Below are positions 8,056-17,018 of a stretch of DNA of 64,000 nucleotides, one piece after another. A model generated the notes under the pieces. That model made no database searches. It was not told the origin of the DNA and saw only the letters and a list, made by a program, of their open reading frames with translations. The translations under genes were made by a program, and so were the position numbers. The stretch is from JAKZVK01 sp965248255 (GTDB taxonomy: Bacteria > Acidobacteriota > Terriglobia > Bryobacterales > UBA6623): positions 2,480,001 through 2,544,000 of the forward strand of contig CBDFIW010000003.1 in NCBI GenBank assembly GCA_965248255.1. Direction: 5' to 3'. Positions within the stretch are counted from its first letter, which is position 1. Each line of letters begins with the position of its first letter.

Positions 8056-9807
8056 TCAAGCGCGCTCCAACTCCTCCGCAAGCTGCTGTTTTCGATGAAT
8101 CTCGGCGTAGGCGCCACCCAGAGCCAGGAGTTCGTCGTGAGTGCCTGACTCGACGAGGCAGCCCTTGTCGAGCACGATGATACGGTCGGCAAGCTGTGCG
8201 GCCGAAACGCGGTGGGAGATCAGCACCGTTGTACGGTTGCGCATGACCAGGCGCAGGCTTCGTAGGATGCCTTCCTCCGTCTCGGCGTCCACATTGGAGC
8301 AGGCATCGTCGAGAATAAGGATTCGTGGGTTCGACAGTACGCCGCGGGCGAGCGCCGTACGCTGCCTCTGCCCGCCCGAGAGCATGACGCCCCCTTCGCC
8401 CACGCTCGTATCAAGCTGTGCCGGGAAAGCTTCTAGCTCGCGCCTCAGATGGGCCGTTTCAGCCGCTTCCAGAACCTCCCAATCGCCGGCCTGCGACGCC
8501 GCGAAGGCGATGTTGTCCCGCAACGAGCCGCGGAACAAGAATGCGTCCTGGGCCACGAACCCGACACCGGCCCGCAAGACCTCGAGCGGCAGTTGCCGCG
8601 CGTCGCGGCCATCGATAACGACCTGCCCTTCCTGTGGGTCAATGAGGCGGGGGATCAGGCTGATGAGAGTAGTCTTGCCGCTTCCCGTCGTCCCCAGAAT
8701 CGCCAAAGCCTGGCCGGCCGGTACCGACAGCGAGACATCCTTGAGCGCAGGTCGCTTCTGGCCTGGATACGTGTAGCTCACGCCACGTAACTCCAGGTCG
8801 CCCCGGATCTCAGCCGGAGCGTCCCAGCTCCGTCCCAGGTCCGGGATATCAGAGCGCTGACCCAGCAGTTCGTTGATCCGCTTCAACGAGGCCGTTCCCT
8901 TGCGCCAGAGGTTGACGATGTGGCTGAGTCCGGACAGTGGAAGAGCGATCAAGCTCAGGTACGCGAAGAACATCACGAACGACCCGACGCTCAGTTCGCC
9001 CGCCAAGACCCGTTGTCCGCCGTACCAAAGCACGATTACGCCCGTGAGTCCGACGAGCAAATCGAGAAACGGGTGGAAGCGGCTCCACAAACGAGCCAGC
9101 TTGAGGTTCTCTCTCACGAAGCCCTCGTTGAGTTCGCCAAAGCGGTCCATCGCCGCCCCCTGCCCGGCAAAGGCGCGGACCAGGCGAACGTTGCGAAGGT
9201 TCTCTTCCACCGCCGAGGTAAGGTCCGCGAAACTGGCTTGGACCGCTTGGAAGCGACAATGGATTCGCGAACCAAAGAAGCCCGCCGCCGCCCACAACAG
9301 CGGTGCCGGCAGGAACACGAAAGCCGTGAGCCGCCAGTCGGTGGCACTCATAACGATCAGGCCGGCCAGAGACAAGAAAAAAAACTGCACCGAGTGCATC
9401 AATCCCCAGCCGAGCATTACACGTACGGCGTCGAGGTCGTTGGTGGCTCGGGCCAGTAAATCCCCGGTCCGGAACAATTGGTAGAAACGTGGGGAGAGTG
9501 TCAGCAACTGGGCAAGCAGGTCGTTGCGAAGATCGTACTCCACATCGCGCGAGAGACCGAGGAGCGTCCAATGCATCCCGTAGTAGAAGGCGCTTCGAGC
9601 AAAGGCCAGACCCACCAGCACACCGAGAATCTCCACAAGCGTCCGCCAGGTGAAATCGGCCGCGACGAGGTGGTCGACCGCGAATCCAACCACTAGAGGG
9701 ATCAAGGCCGAAGCCAGGGCACGCAGCAACAGCACAGCAAACCCCGAGGCGTAGCGCCAGCGATAGCGCACCAGATACGGGCGCAACGTGCGAAGCGTTG
9801 ACACCAT
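8056..9807 (-). CDS. ABC exporter half-transporter (Walker B Asp in place of Glu)
   Basis: A 583-residue partner of the gene immediately downstream. The membrane domain covers about 15-305. Walker A GTTGSGKT is at about 372-379, a canonical LSGGQ signature at 476-480, and Walker B reads ILILDD, so the catalytic Glu is Asp501. This is the mirror image of its partner: here the Walker B is degenerate and the signature intact. That pattern is known from heterodimeric exporters such as TM287/288 and BmrCD. The ATG at 9805-9807 is chosen because GGAAGG precedes it; a TTG 30 nt upstream is the alternative. Confidence 0.88.
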   Translation of the reverse strand: MVSTLRTLRPYLVRYRWRYASGFAVLLLRALASALIPLVVGFAVDHLVAADFTWRTLVEILGVLVGLAFARSAFYYGMHWTLLGLSRDVEYDLRNDLLAQLLTLSPRFYQLFRTGDLLARATNDLDAVRVMLGWGLMHSVQFFFLSLAGLIVMSATDWRLTAFVFLPAPLLWAAAGFFGSRIHCRFQAVQASFADLTSAVEENLRNVRLVRAFAGQGAAMDRFGELNEGFVRENLKLARLWSRFHPFLDLLVGLTGVIVLWYGGQRVLAGELSVGSFVMFFAYLSLIALPLSGLSHIVNLWRKGTASLKRINELLGQRSDIPDLGRSWDAPAEIRGDLELRGVSYTYPGQKRPALKDVSLSVPAGQALAILGTTGSGKTTLISLIPRLIDPQEGQVVIDGRDARQLPLEVLRAGVGFVAQDAFLFRGSLRDNIAFAASQAGDWEVLEAAETAHLRRELEAFPAQLDTSVGEGGVMLSGGQRQRTALARGVLSNPRILILDDACSNVDAETEEGILRSLRLVMRNRTTVLISHRVSAAQLADRIIVLDKGCLVESGTHDELLALGGAYAEIHRKQQLAEELERA

Positions 9808-9841
9808 CGGCCTTCCAGTGATTGTAGAAGCCCGCAAGATC

Positions 9842-10438
9842 CTACTCGATCCAGGAGTTCAACGTCTTGAGGTATTCGAGTGCGGCGACCTTCTTGCCCG
9901 GCCGTGTGAGCCACCAACGATCTGGTTCGAAGTCATCATAGAGCGCTGCCACGAAAAGATAGCGCACCTCCCCCGACGTATTGCGAGCGAAAATACTCCG
10001 GGCCCGCCTCGTGTGGAAATTGGATGTCACCACCAGCGCGGTCCGGACGCCCCGGCGCCGCAATTCGCGGTCGACCGCCCGCGATTCGTCCAGCGTCGAC
10101 CGGGCGGCGATCGGAAACCGATCGAGAATTTCCAGCGGCACACCCCGGTTGACCGCGAACTCGATCGCCAGATCGCACTCGAAGCGGTCGTATAGGCCGG
10201 GTGGACCGTCAACCAGAATGCGCGGCGCTCGGCCTTCGCGCACCAACTCGACAGCCCTCATCAGCCGCCGGCCGGTACCATCGCCCGCCAGCACCACAAC
10301 GATCTCCGCATCCTCAACCGGGTCCGTAAAGATGAGGAAGTTGCCGATCGCCGTCAGCAGCGGCTGGTGGCCAGCGTAGAACGCGGTCCCCAGAAGCAGC
10401 AGGGCGATGAGAACCCGGAGGGCCTTGGACCGTTTCAT
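9842..10438 (-). CDS. YdcF/SanA/ElyC-family (DUF218) membrane protein
   Basis: A 198-residue protein with one N-terminal membrane anchor (about 6-25) and a Rossmann-like DUF218 domain. Typical signs are IVVVLAGDGTGRR near residue 47, an acidic STLDESRAV segment and VVTSNFHTRRA, the family's conserved serine/His-Arg region. Family members act in cell-envelope processes (ElyC in envelope and peptidoglycan synthesis, SanA in vancomycin resistance), but the reaction is not settled. The gene lies between the ABC exporter and a small membrane protein on one strand, so an envelope role is plausible but inferred. Confidence 0.8.
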   Translation of the reverse strand: MKRSKALRVLIALLLLGTAFYAGHQPLLTAIGNFLIFTDPVEDAEIVVVLAGDGTGRRLMRAVELVREGRAPRILVDGPPGLYDRFECDLAIEFAVNRGVPLEILDRFPIAARSTLDESRAVDRELRRRGVRTALVVTSNFHTRRARSIFARNTSGEVRYLFVAALYDDFEPDRWWLTRPGKKVAALEYLKTLNSWIE

Positions 10439-10537
10439 ATAGCCGGGTTCGAGGCGGTCGACGGCGCGTCTTCCGATCTCGCGAGAACTAGGGGGTCCGC
10501 GGCGGGTCTGTGCAGCCGGAGGCCCCCGGGGAACAGG

Positions 10538-11107
10538 TTAGTCGTGACGGTCTTCTCGCGACCCCTGTTTGTCGAGACGCCCCATGGCCTTGAGCCGCTG
10601 ATACATCTCCTCGACCTCCGCTTCATCCTGGGGCCGAAGGAGCCGATATTTCCGCGAAACCAATCGGCCCGCCTCTTCCTCGACCGAGACGGCGGCTTCT
10701 CGGTCGTCACGAGGCGGCAGACCGTCGATCAGCGTCACCCGGAGCCTGCGGCCGATCTGACGCAGCAGTTTCTCGCCGGATCGAACGTCGCCCGGGTGAA
10801 TCAGCCGCAGGCGGCGTCCGTCTCTCAAACCGATGTTGAGAATCAACGGCGAGGTCCAAGCTGTCGAGTCGATCCACTCCACGTCCATCCATCGGACGCG
10901 TTGGCGGCCGATCCGAAGATCCGATTCCGTGACCTCGATCACCGGCCTCGTACCCAAGTAGCACAGCGCGGCCGAACTGAGAACAAACAAGACGGCCGGA
11001 ATCAGCGCCAGCGGCCACTGCAGGCCGCACCAGACCGAGAAGACCGCCAGTAACGCGGCAACCGCGCTCGCGGGAAGATACTGCGACGCTGGACGATAGC
11101 GGCTCAC
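10538..11107 (-). CDS. Small membrane protein with PH-like domain, function unknown
   Basis: From the GTG at 11105-11107 (GGTGG upstream) the product has about 189 residues. Two hydrophobic helices near the N-terminus (about 10-50) are followed by a segment (VIEVTESDLRIGRQRVRWMDVEWI) that resembles bacterial PH-type membrane-associated domains, and then a charged tail. A longer frame upstream starts in intergenic sequence and looks spurious. The gene is the first of a same-strand run leading to the YdcF-like gene and the ABC pair. No function can be assigned. Confidence 0.6.
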   Translation of the reverse strand: MSRYRPASQYLPASAVAALLAVFSVWCGLQWPLALIPAVLFVLSSAALCYLGTRPVIEVTESDLRIGRQRVRWMDVEWIDSTAWTSPLILNIGLRDGRRLRLIHPGDVRSGEKLLRQIGRRLRVTLIDGLPPRDDREAAVSVEEEAGRLVSRKYRLLRPQDEAEVEEMYQRLKAMGRLDKQGSREDRHD

Positions 11108-11373
11108 CAGTAACCACCAACAGCGTACCGCCCCACAAAATTTCCCGTTAAGCGCAAACCGTACCGCTCTTAGCCTGCATGTCTCACCACGTGACGAGAC
11201 GAAGTGCGTGAGAAGGCCGTCCGGACGAGGGCGCGAGCCGCTTGGCACCCCTGCCTTTGGTGTTGTGGCGTACTTGACGGTACCGGGAGCACGGCAAGCA
11301 AACGCAACGAAGTCATGGCGGTTCCATCGCGTGCTTCATCCGTCAGGTGGTGAGACATGCAGGCTCGGGCCGC

Positions 11374-12003
11374 TCAGCGGGGAAAAGGATCCGAGTGATA
11401 GCCTTGCAGTCGCCGCGACGTGTCAAGCGCATAGTGGACCGAGCTGACTAGAGTGGTCGCGGCCGTGATCCAGATCAACACCTCAACCAGGGTCGCGGCG
11501 TCCGCTCCACCCCACGCGTTGCTGCAGAGCACGGCAAACATCGTGACAATCTGAGCGACGGTGTTGGCCTTGCCGAAGGCACTCGGCGGAAAGGTCTTCA
11601 CCGAAGTCGCCAAAACGAGCACCAACACCGTGGCGATGATCGTGACGTCGCGCAGCAGCACCAGGATGGTGATCCACCACGGGATCGCGCCGATCAACGC
11701 CTGGACGACGAAGCACGAACTCAGCAGCAGTTTGTCGGCGATCGGGTCAAGGAACTCACCCAGCAACGTCTTCTGATTGAAATGTCGGGCCACCAGGCCG
11801 TCGATCGCGTCCGTGACCGCGGCCGCCACGAACAGCCACAACGCCAGCTCGTGCTGCTCATAGATCATCGTGATCAGCACGAACGGCAGCACGACCATCC
11901 GCAGCATGGTGAGCTGGTTGGGGACCGATAAGACTTGGCGAAACAGCGAGGCTCCCGGCTCCCGCGTCCCGCCCTTGGCTTCGCTGAAGACGTGCTGGGA
12001 CAT
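11374..12003 (-). CDS. pgsA: CDP-diacylglycerol--glycerol-3-phosphate 3-phosphatidyltransferase
   Basis: A 209-residue integral membrane enzyme that makes phosphatidylglycerol phosphate, the first committed step to phosphatidylglycerol and cardiolipin. The CDP-alcohol phosphotransferase motif D-G-x2-A-R-x8-G-x3-D-x3-D is complete: D68, G69, A72, R73, G82, D86 and D90. Several hydrophobic helices follow. Its ATG is one base after the TGA of the ADP-ribosylglycohydrolase gene (TGACATG), so translation is likely coupled. An alternative CDP-alcohol substrate cannot be excluded on sequence alone. Confidence 0.87.
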   Translation of the reverse strand: MSQHVFSEAKGGTREPGASLFRQVLSVPNQLTMLRMVVLPFVLITMIYEQHELALWLFVAAAVTDAIDGLVARHFNQKTLLGEFLDPIADKLLLSSCFVVQALIGAIPWWITILVLLRDVTIIATVLVLVLATSVKTFPPSAFGKANTVAQIVTMFAVLCSNAWGGADAATLVEVLIWITAATTLVSSVHYALDTSRRLQGYHSDPFPR

Positions 12004-12004
12004 G

Positions 12005-12988
12005 TCAGTTCAAATGACGAATGCTCTGTTTCGTCTCCCGCAACAGAGAGATCGCCAACTTCTCGATCATCGCACGTTGGGCAACCTGCTCGCGCCAACG
12101 GGCGGGAACGCCGTCAATGCCGTAGAAAGCACCGGCCAGTTGACCGTAGACAGCCGCCGTCGTGTCGGTATCACTCCCGAGCCGCACCGCCAACAGCGCC
12201 CCGTCTTCGAAACTCGTGGTCTGGTGAAAGGTCCACAGGGCGGCTTCGAGGGTATCGACAACGTAGCCTGTGGCCGGCAGGTCTGACGCCTTCTTGTGCT
12301 TGTAGACGCCTCGGGCGATGGCGTCGATGCGGGGCGTCAGCCCAACGCCCTGGAAGAACCAGTAGTTGTAGACTGGGCAGTAGAGGTCGCTCAGCAGAGT
12401 CTCTTTCGACTCGTTACGAAGCGCGCCTACTATCAGCCCCGTCATGTAGCGGCACGCGTCGACGGCTTCTCTCGCCCCATGGGTTGTCTTGGACATTCGC
12501 GCGGCCAACTCGATCGCGCGCATCCCGTCGTGAAGCAGATACATCGGTACCGGGGCCAGACGCATCAGGGAGCCATTGCCCGCGGTCTGGGGACCGTCGG
12601 GACCAGCCATGGGGTCCCCGCTGGCTTCGTAGCGATCGAGCGAGTCCGAAACCGTCCTGCCGATCCCGATCGGCCGTCCGTAGGCGCTAAGGTAGCCCTG
12701 CCGCCTCCACTGAAGATAGCGGTCCATCTGGTCTTTGGCGTCGAAGCCTCGGCACTCGAGAAGGCTCGTCGCCAAGCACAGTGCCATGGCCGTATCGTCG
12801 GTCCACTCGCCCTCTCGGAGGCCGTGCCCCCCCGTCAAATTCCCTGTCAGATTCCCAGTCAGATCAGGACTCGGCTCGAACGTGCCAGCCGCGTAGCCTT
12901 CCCAAGGCGCCCCCAGAGCGTCGCCCACCGCCAAGCCGACCAACGCCCCGCGATACCGGCCGTCCAGGTGCTCGAACGAGTCCGCCAT
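12005..12988 (-). CDS. ADP-ribosylglycohydrolase family protein
   Basis: A 327-residue protein of the DraG/ARH fold, which removes ADP-ribose from proteins or small molecules. The two metal-binding signatures are visible: WTDDTAMAL at about 62-70 and GSDTDTTAAVYGQLAGA near the C-terminus. The ATG at 12986-12988 (MADSFEHLDG) is chosen because the family fold starts directly after it; the longer upstream frame is repeat-rich intergenic DNA. An oddity is the tandem peptide repeat LTGN-LTGN-LTGG at about 43-54, from near-identical 12-nt DNA repeats. It sits directly upstream of pgsA. The substrate is unknown. Confidence 0.85.
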   Translation of the reverse strand: MADSFEHLDGRYRGALVGLAVGDALGAPWEGYAAGTFEPSPDLTGNLTGNLTGGHGLREGEWTDDTAMALCLATSLLECRGFDAKDQMDRYLQWRRQGYLSAYGRPIGIGRTVSDSLDRYEASGDPMAGPDGPQTAGNGSLMRLAPVPMYLLHDGMRAIELAARMSKTTHGAREAVDACRYMTGLIVGALRNESKETLLSDLYCPVYNYWFFQGVGLTPRIDAIARGVYKHKKASDLPATGYVVDTLEAALWTFHQTTSFEDGALLAVRLGSDTDTTAAVYGQLAGAFYGIDGVPARWREQVAQRAMIEKLAISLLRETKQSIRHLN

Positions 12989-13287
12989 GTAAGCCCGCTC
13001 TATTGTACGCGGAGCGTCCCAGAGGAGTCGTTGCTGCAGGCGGATGCAGGAGCTCCCCAGATACGAACACAAGCCCTGAGGACCGCTTGGCGCCCCGGCA
13101 GGGGCGGGAGGGAGTCGGAGAGAGTAGCCCCCACCGCGCAAGCGGGCGGTACACGTTCCCCAGCGACCCACAGCCCCGGCAGGGGCGTTTGAGATGTGCT
13201 CGTCCCGACACCCGGTGGGTGGAGAAGACGAAAAACGGCCGGGCTTCTAGAGCCCCACCCTTACGCGTGTCGTGGGGTGGTACGACG
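12989..13287. repeat. GC-rich intergenic repeat region
   Basis: This 300-bp stretch holds hairpin-forming repeats and no supported gene. CGCCCCGGCAGGGGCG (13091-13106) is a near-perfect palindrome. A unit of about 70 bp at 13132-13200 (GCGCAAGCG... then AGCCCCGGCAGGGGCGTTTG) reappears at 14548-14615. Confidence 0.65.
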
Positions 13288-14394
13288 CTATGCCCCTCCG
13301 CGGCCCGGGTAGCCTGAGCTAGTTGGCATGAAGTAGGCCACCTTCGGAACGATGCCCCCGTCCGCGCTGCTTGCATAGCGCCAGTGCAACTGATAGCCAG
13401 GATGGATCCGGCTGACGACATCGGGAATCACGCTTGGATCGTCACCCTTGTGGTAGGTACAGATCGCCATGTGCGGCTTGAATCTCTGCAAGGTCCGTTC
13501 CGCTCCTCGCAGAGCGTGACGCTCCGCCCCCTCTATGTCCATCTTGATGAAATCAACCTGTTCGGGATCTAACTCCTCGACAATGTCCTGCAACGGCCGG
13601 ACCGGTAGGTTAATGGTTCGCGGCGTTCGGAGCTGGTCTCGCGCAAAGCTGTGCGCGCCCGAATTCTCTGCGTGAAGGTCGATGGTAAGTTCTGCCGCTT
13701 CATGCCAGACACCGGCCCTGACGACGGTCACGCGGCCGGCCCGTATCTCGTCTCGCAGGTTGCGCTCCAGGCAGGCAAGGTTGGAGGGCACTGGCTCGAT
13801 GGCAATAACGCGCCGGGCCCCTTGCTTGAGCGCATACCTTGTGAAGACACCGACATGAGCGCCGCAATCGATGACCACGTCGCCAGGTCGTATCTCGACG
13901 TCCTGGTTCTCATAGTCGTGTCCGGCAAAGATTTCTGTTAGCAGAAACTCCAATAGCTCGCCCTGGCCACCCTCGATCCAGAACCTCCCCTCCGACGTCT
14001 CGAACTGGTCGAGCCTCGCGCCGTTAACGACTTGGTCTCCTACTTTCCGCGGCTTGTATTGTGAATAACAGTGTGAATAGGAGACCAAAAAGCGGCCCAC
14101 ATCGGTCCAACTGACCGTCGGGTACCCTGCCGCCAGCTTGTCAACCACCACGCGGCCTCGGAACCAAACCGAACATCCGGTCGTGTCCAGGCTCGAATAG
14201 GCTAGCCCGACCGATAACAGCGCGGCGGCCGGAACGATGACCTTGGCTCCGCGGAACGCAAAGATCAAACCCGCTGCTGCAATAGCCGCGGCGAAGAGGA
14301 CCGTGTCGTGCACGGAGTAGAGCGCTCCTGCCACCGCGGCCGCGGCCGGAAGCGATAAGGCGATGTAGGAAGGTTGAAGGAAGCGAGTGGTCAT
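13288..14394 (-). CDS. FkbM-family SAM-dependent methyltransferase with membrane-spanning N-terminus
   Basis: A 368-residue protein. The first ~75 residues hold two or three hydrophobic segments (ALSLPAAAAVAGAL, TVLFAAAIAAAGLIFAF and one more). The C-terminal part is an FkbM methyltransferase: DVVIDCGAHVGVF is the SAM-binding glycine loop (about 175), VIAIEPVPSNLACLERN holds the acidic ribose-binding residue, and ENSGAHSF and DFIKMDIEGAERHAL are family hallmarks. FkbM proteins O-methylate sugars, polyketides or other metabolites. The membrane-anchored form and the SGNH hydrolase upstream suggest a role in envelope glycan modification, which is inference. Confidence 0.85.
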   Translation of the reverse strand: MTTRFLQPSYIALSLPAAAAVAGALYSVHDTVLFAAAIAAAGLIFAFRGAKVIVPAAALLSVGLAYSSLDTTGCSVWFRGRVVVDKLAAGYPTVSWTDVGRFLVSYSHCYSQYKPRKVGDQVVNGARLDQFETSEGRFWIEGGQGELLEFLLTEIFAGHDYENQDVEIRPGDVVIDCGAHVGVFTRYALKQGARRVIAIEPVPSNLACLERNLRDEIRAGRVTVVRAGVWHEAAELTIDLHAENSGAHSFARDQLRTPRTINLPVRPLQDIVEELDPEQVDFIKMDIEGAERHALRGAERTLQRFKPHMAICTYHKGDDPSVIPDVVSRIHPGYQLHWRYASSADGGIVPKVAYFMPTSSGYPGRGGA

Positions 14395-14769
14395 CCTTGC
14401 GTCCGGGCGCCGGGCCAGGGGCCAAGCCCGTGCTGATCCCGATCTAACGACTCAGATTAGCACCCCCTGGGCAGTTGGACCTAATCCGCCCGCAGGCTTG
14501 CCAGTAACCGAGCAGCCTAGTCCGCGAAGCGGACGTGTGAATGTAGCGCACGGCGCAAGCCGCGGGTAAAGTCCACAAATAATCCGGAGCCCCGGCCGGG
14601 GCGTTTGAGGGTGTGAACACCGTGCGGCGCCAACCCCGCAAGGGGTGTAGGAAAGCAAACGTCTGATGCCAGCCTCGGAGCCGCCCCCGTCAACAAAACC
14701 ATGTAGGCTCCGTCCAGCGAAACCGCTCGAGAAACTGCCTACGTGAACAGTATTGGGTTTGACCTGCGT
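14395..14769. repeat. Intergenic hairpin repeats between FkbM and SGNH genes
   Basis: There is no supported gene. GTCCGCGAAGCGGAC (14519-14533) is a perfect 6-bp stem. The unit at 14548-14615 (GCGCAAGCCGCGGGTA... AGCCCCGGCCGGGGCGTTTG) repeats the one at 13132-13200, with a GCCCCGGCCGGGGC palindrome at its core. CCCCGCAAGGGG follows at about 14633. Confidence 0.6.
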
Positions 14770-15840
14770 TTAGAAATGCTTCCGCAGACTCTCGTACATC
14801 ACTAGCCTCACCCTTTCAGCACCGTTGGGCGTGTGATGTACTACGTCGTAGAAGTCGTCATCGTCGAACATTGTCTCAGCCGCATCGACACACACCGCTG
14901 CGAGGCTTTCACACGTCTCCATCGTGCGAGCCGCCTGCATCCCCGTTAAATGTCCGATGTCCACCCCGTTCGCCGGGTGGCCGAAAAGCGTCCATTCATG
15001 ATCGATCCCGACGACACGGCCGCCGGCCCGTTTGAAGTGACGGCCCTTCTGGGTGACGAAAACGGCTCTCGATCCGAACCGTCGAATCCGATGGTCTAAC
15101 AGCCGCAGCCGCTCGCCGAACTCGCCAAGGCTGGCCGCGACCGTGGCATCGGCGCGCCACTCATCCGCTGAGCGAAGCCCTTTGGTTGTCCACGACGCTT
15201 GCGAAGGCCGTAGCCCGCCATGCTCGACGTGAAACACGCGCCGCGCGAGATAGGCGCCCTTTAACCTTCGATACAGATCGTAGACCGCACTTTGCTCGAG
15301 GACGGCGGCCGACGACCTGCGTTGAAGATCGTCGAACAGGCGGGCGCCGCTCGCATCGAGGAAGAAATCGTTGATCCCGACGTACACCAGCACAAACCGT
15401 GCACACAGTCCGGGAATCTCGGGAAACCAGTACTCGAAGTTCGCCAGGTTCCCCAGCGTTGACTGCCCATCGACCCCGGCATTGACGATCGCCACCTCTT
15501 GGCCGTCACGGGCAAACAGTCGCTGCAAGACTGATTGCCAGGTCCTTTCGTCGTCCAGATAGCGCTGATCGGTGGTACTCCCGCCGAGCGTCAGTATTTC
15601 GATGGACCCCGGATCGACGTACTTACCACGCAGACCGTACTCGTCACGGCGGTATGTGACCGTTGGCCCGTCTGGACTCTCATAGAGGTCCCGAACGTTG
15701 AACCGCAGTTCAACGTCCCGAGGAATCGAGAGGGGGTTGAGAGCCCTCCTACCGAACCATAGCTCCAGCAGGCCCAAACCGGCCAGCAGGCCCGCGAGAT
15801 TCACGACGAACACGCGGACCCAGACCCGCGTTCGCTTCAC
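14770..15840 (-). CDS. SGNH/GDSL-type hydrolase with N-terminal membrane anchor
   Basis: A 356-residue protein: a basic N-terminus and one hydrophobic helix (about 8-26), then an SGNH fold outside the membrane. LTLGGSTTDQ at about 84-93 is the block I nucleophile region (GGST for GDS), YVGINDF is block III (Asn), and DDDFYDVVHHTPNGAERV near the C-terminus supplies the Asp and His of the catalytic pair. Such proteins are esterases or acyl-transferring enzymes on cell-surface polymers. The start is a GTG at 15838-15840; a TATAAT lies about 10 nt upstream, so the mRNA may have almost no leader. Confidence 0.78.
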   Translation of the reverse strand: MKRTRVWVRVFVVNLAGLLAGLGLLELWFGRRALNPLSIPRDVELRFNVRDLYESPDGPTVTYRRDEYGLRGKYVDPGSIEILTLGGSTTDQRYLDDERTWQSVLQRLFARDGQEVAIVNAGVDGQSTLGNLANFEYWFPEIPGLCARFVLVYVGINDFFLDASGARLFDDLQRRSSAAVLEQSAVYDLYRRLKGAYLARRVFHVEHGGLRPSQASWTTKGLRSADEWRADATVAASLGEFGERLRLLDHRIRRFGSRAVFVTQKGRHFKRAGGRVVGIDHEWTLFGHPANGVDIGHLTGMQAARTMETCESLAAVCVDAAETMFDDDDFYDVVHHTPNGAERVRLVMYESLRKHF

Positions 15841-16101
15841 CTGATGCCATTATAGCGACACAAGAGAGGCGCCGCAAACGGCTGAGCGAGAACATTATAA
15901 ATCACATTACTTCCTTTATCTTCCCCAATAGTAGCAGCTTTGCAGGGGGGGTCAAGCGTGTTTGCAACCCCATTTCTCGCGTCGATCGGTCGGTGGCCGG
16001 CGTGGGGTGCTGACAGCCGCACGAGAGAGCACTCGTCGTGGTAGAATTTCCTGCTTGGCAGGCGTCTTCGTCTGGCAATATACATGCCAAAGGAGATTCA
16101 G
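15841..16101. other. Divergent intergenic region
   Basis: 260 bp between two divergent genes. It is relatively AT-rich for this window, with TATAAT-like boxes on the minus strand near 15851. No gene was seen. Confidence 0.4.
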
Positions 16102-16959
16102 ATGATCAATTATCGAACACCAATCCATATGAGACGCGGGACCATCATTTTGGGCGCCGTGATCTTGACAGCAAGCCTGGGGCTTGCGGCGCCGCCAGGA
16201 GGAGACGGTCCGGATTGCACGGGCTTGCCCGACCACGCGACCTTGACAGCCGCTCTGAAAGCGAGCGTCGCCCCCTCCGGGGGGCCTGCAAACGGCGGTT
16301 TCGACCTGCACATGTGGGCAACGGTCGTAAACCGTGATGGCCAGGTCTGTGCGGTTACTTTCTCGGGGGACGATCGCGGCGAGCAGTGGCCTGGCAGCCG
16401 CGTCATCTCGGCGCAGAAGGCCAACACCGCCAACGCATTTAGCCTGCCGGATACAGCTCCGATCGCGGGGCTCGCACTATCGACGGCCAGCCTTTGGGCT
16501 GCGACACAGCCGGGCGGAAGCCTGTTTGGATTGCAGTTCAGTAATCCAGTCGATACTGCAGTTGCCTACGGCGGACCGTCCAGCCAAAGCCAGGGCGAGG
16601 CGGAAAAATACGGCACAGAGAACGATCCACTAATCGGTCGTTTTGTCGGCGGAGTGAATGTCTTCGGCGGCGGGTTGGCGCTATACGATAGCGACAATGA
16701 ACTCCTAGGCGCCATCGGCGTGAGCGGCGACACCTCTTGCGCGGACCACAACATCGCTTGGCGAACCCGTGACGCTCTCGGGCTGGACCACGTGTTGTTC
16801 GGCGTCAGTGGAGATGCGACTCGTCCCGACAATATCAATTACATCGGTTTGGTGCCGGATCCGTCTTTGGCGAACGACTTCTCTCACCCTATCTGTGCAA
16901 TCGCGGGCGTAGACGGCGTTTCGGCGGTGAGCGCCGCCTTGCCCACGGTGGGGCCTTAG
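16102..16959 (+). CDS. Secreted HbpS/GlcG-like (heme-degrading domain) protein
   Basis: A 285-residue protein with a signal peptide (hydrophobic TIILGAVILTASLGLA about 14-29). The C-terminal half contains VNVFGGGLALYDSDNELLGA followed by IGVSGDTSCADHNIAWRTRDAL, which resembles the HbpS/GlcG fold (extracellular heme-binding or small-molecule sensing proteins). I chose the ATG at 16102 because AAAGGAG lies six bases upstream; the ATG at 16084 would put that site inside the gene. It stands alone between repeat-rich intergenic regions. The ligand is unknown and the family match is by motif only. Confidence 0.65.
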   Translation: MINYRTPIHMRRGTIILGAVILTASLGLAAPPGGDGPDCTGLPDHATLTAALKASVAPSGGPANGGFDLHMWATVVNRDGQVCAVTFSGDDRGEQWPGSRVISAQKANTANAFSLPDTAPIAGLALSTASLWAATQPGGSLFGLQFSNPVDTAVAYGGPSSQSQGEAEKYGTENDPLIGRFVGGVNVFGGGLALYDSDNELLGAIGVSGDTSCADHNIAWRTRDALGLDHVLFGVSGDATRPDNINYIGLVPDPSLANDFSHPICAIAGVDGVSAVSAALPTVGP

Positions 16960-17018
16960 GTTCTGACAAGCGAAATACCGGGCCAGTGACCACCCTGCGC
17001 CGGATGGCCCTCTGGTCG

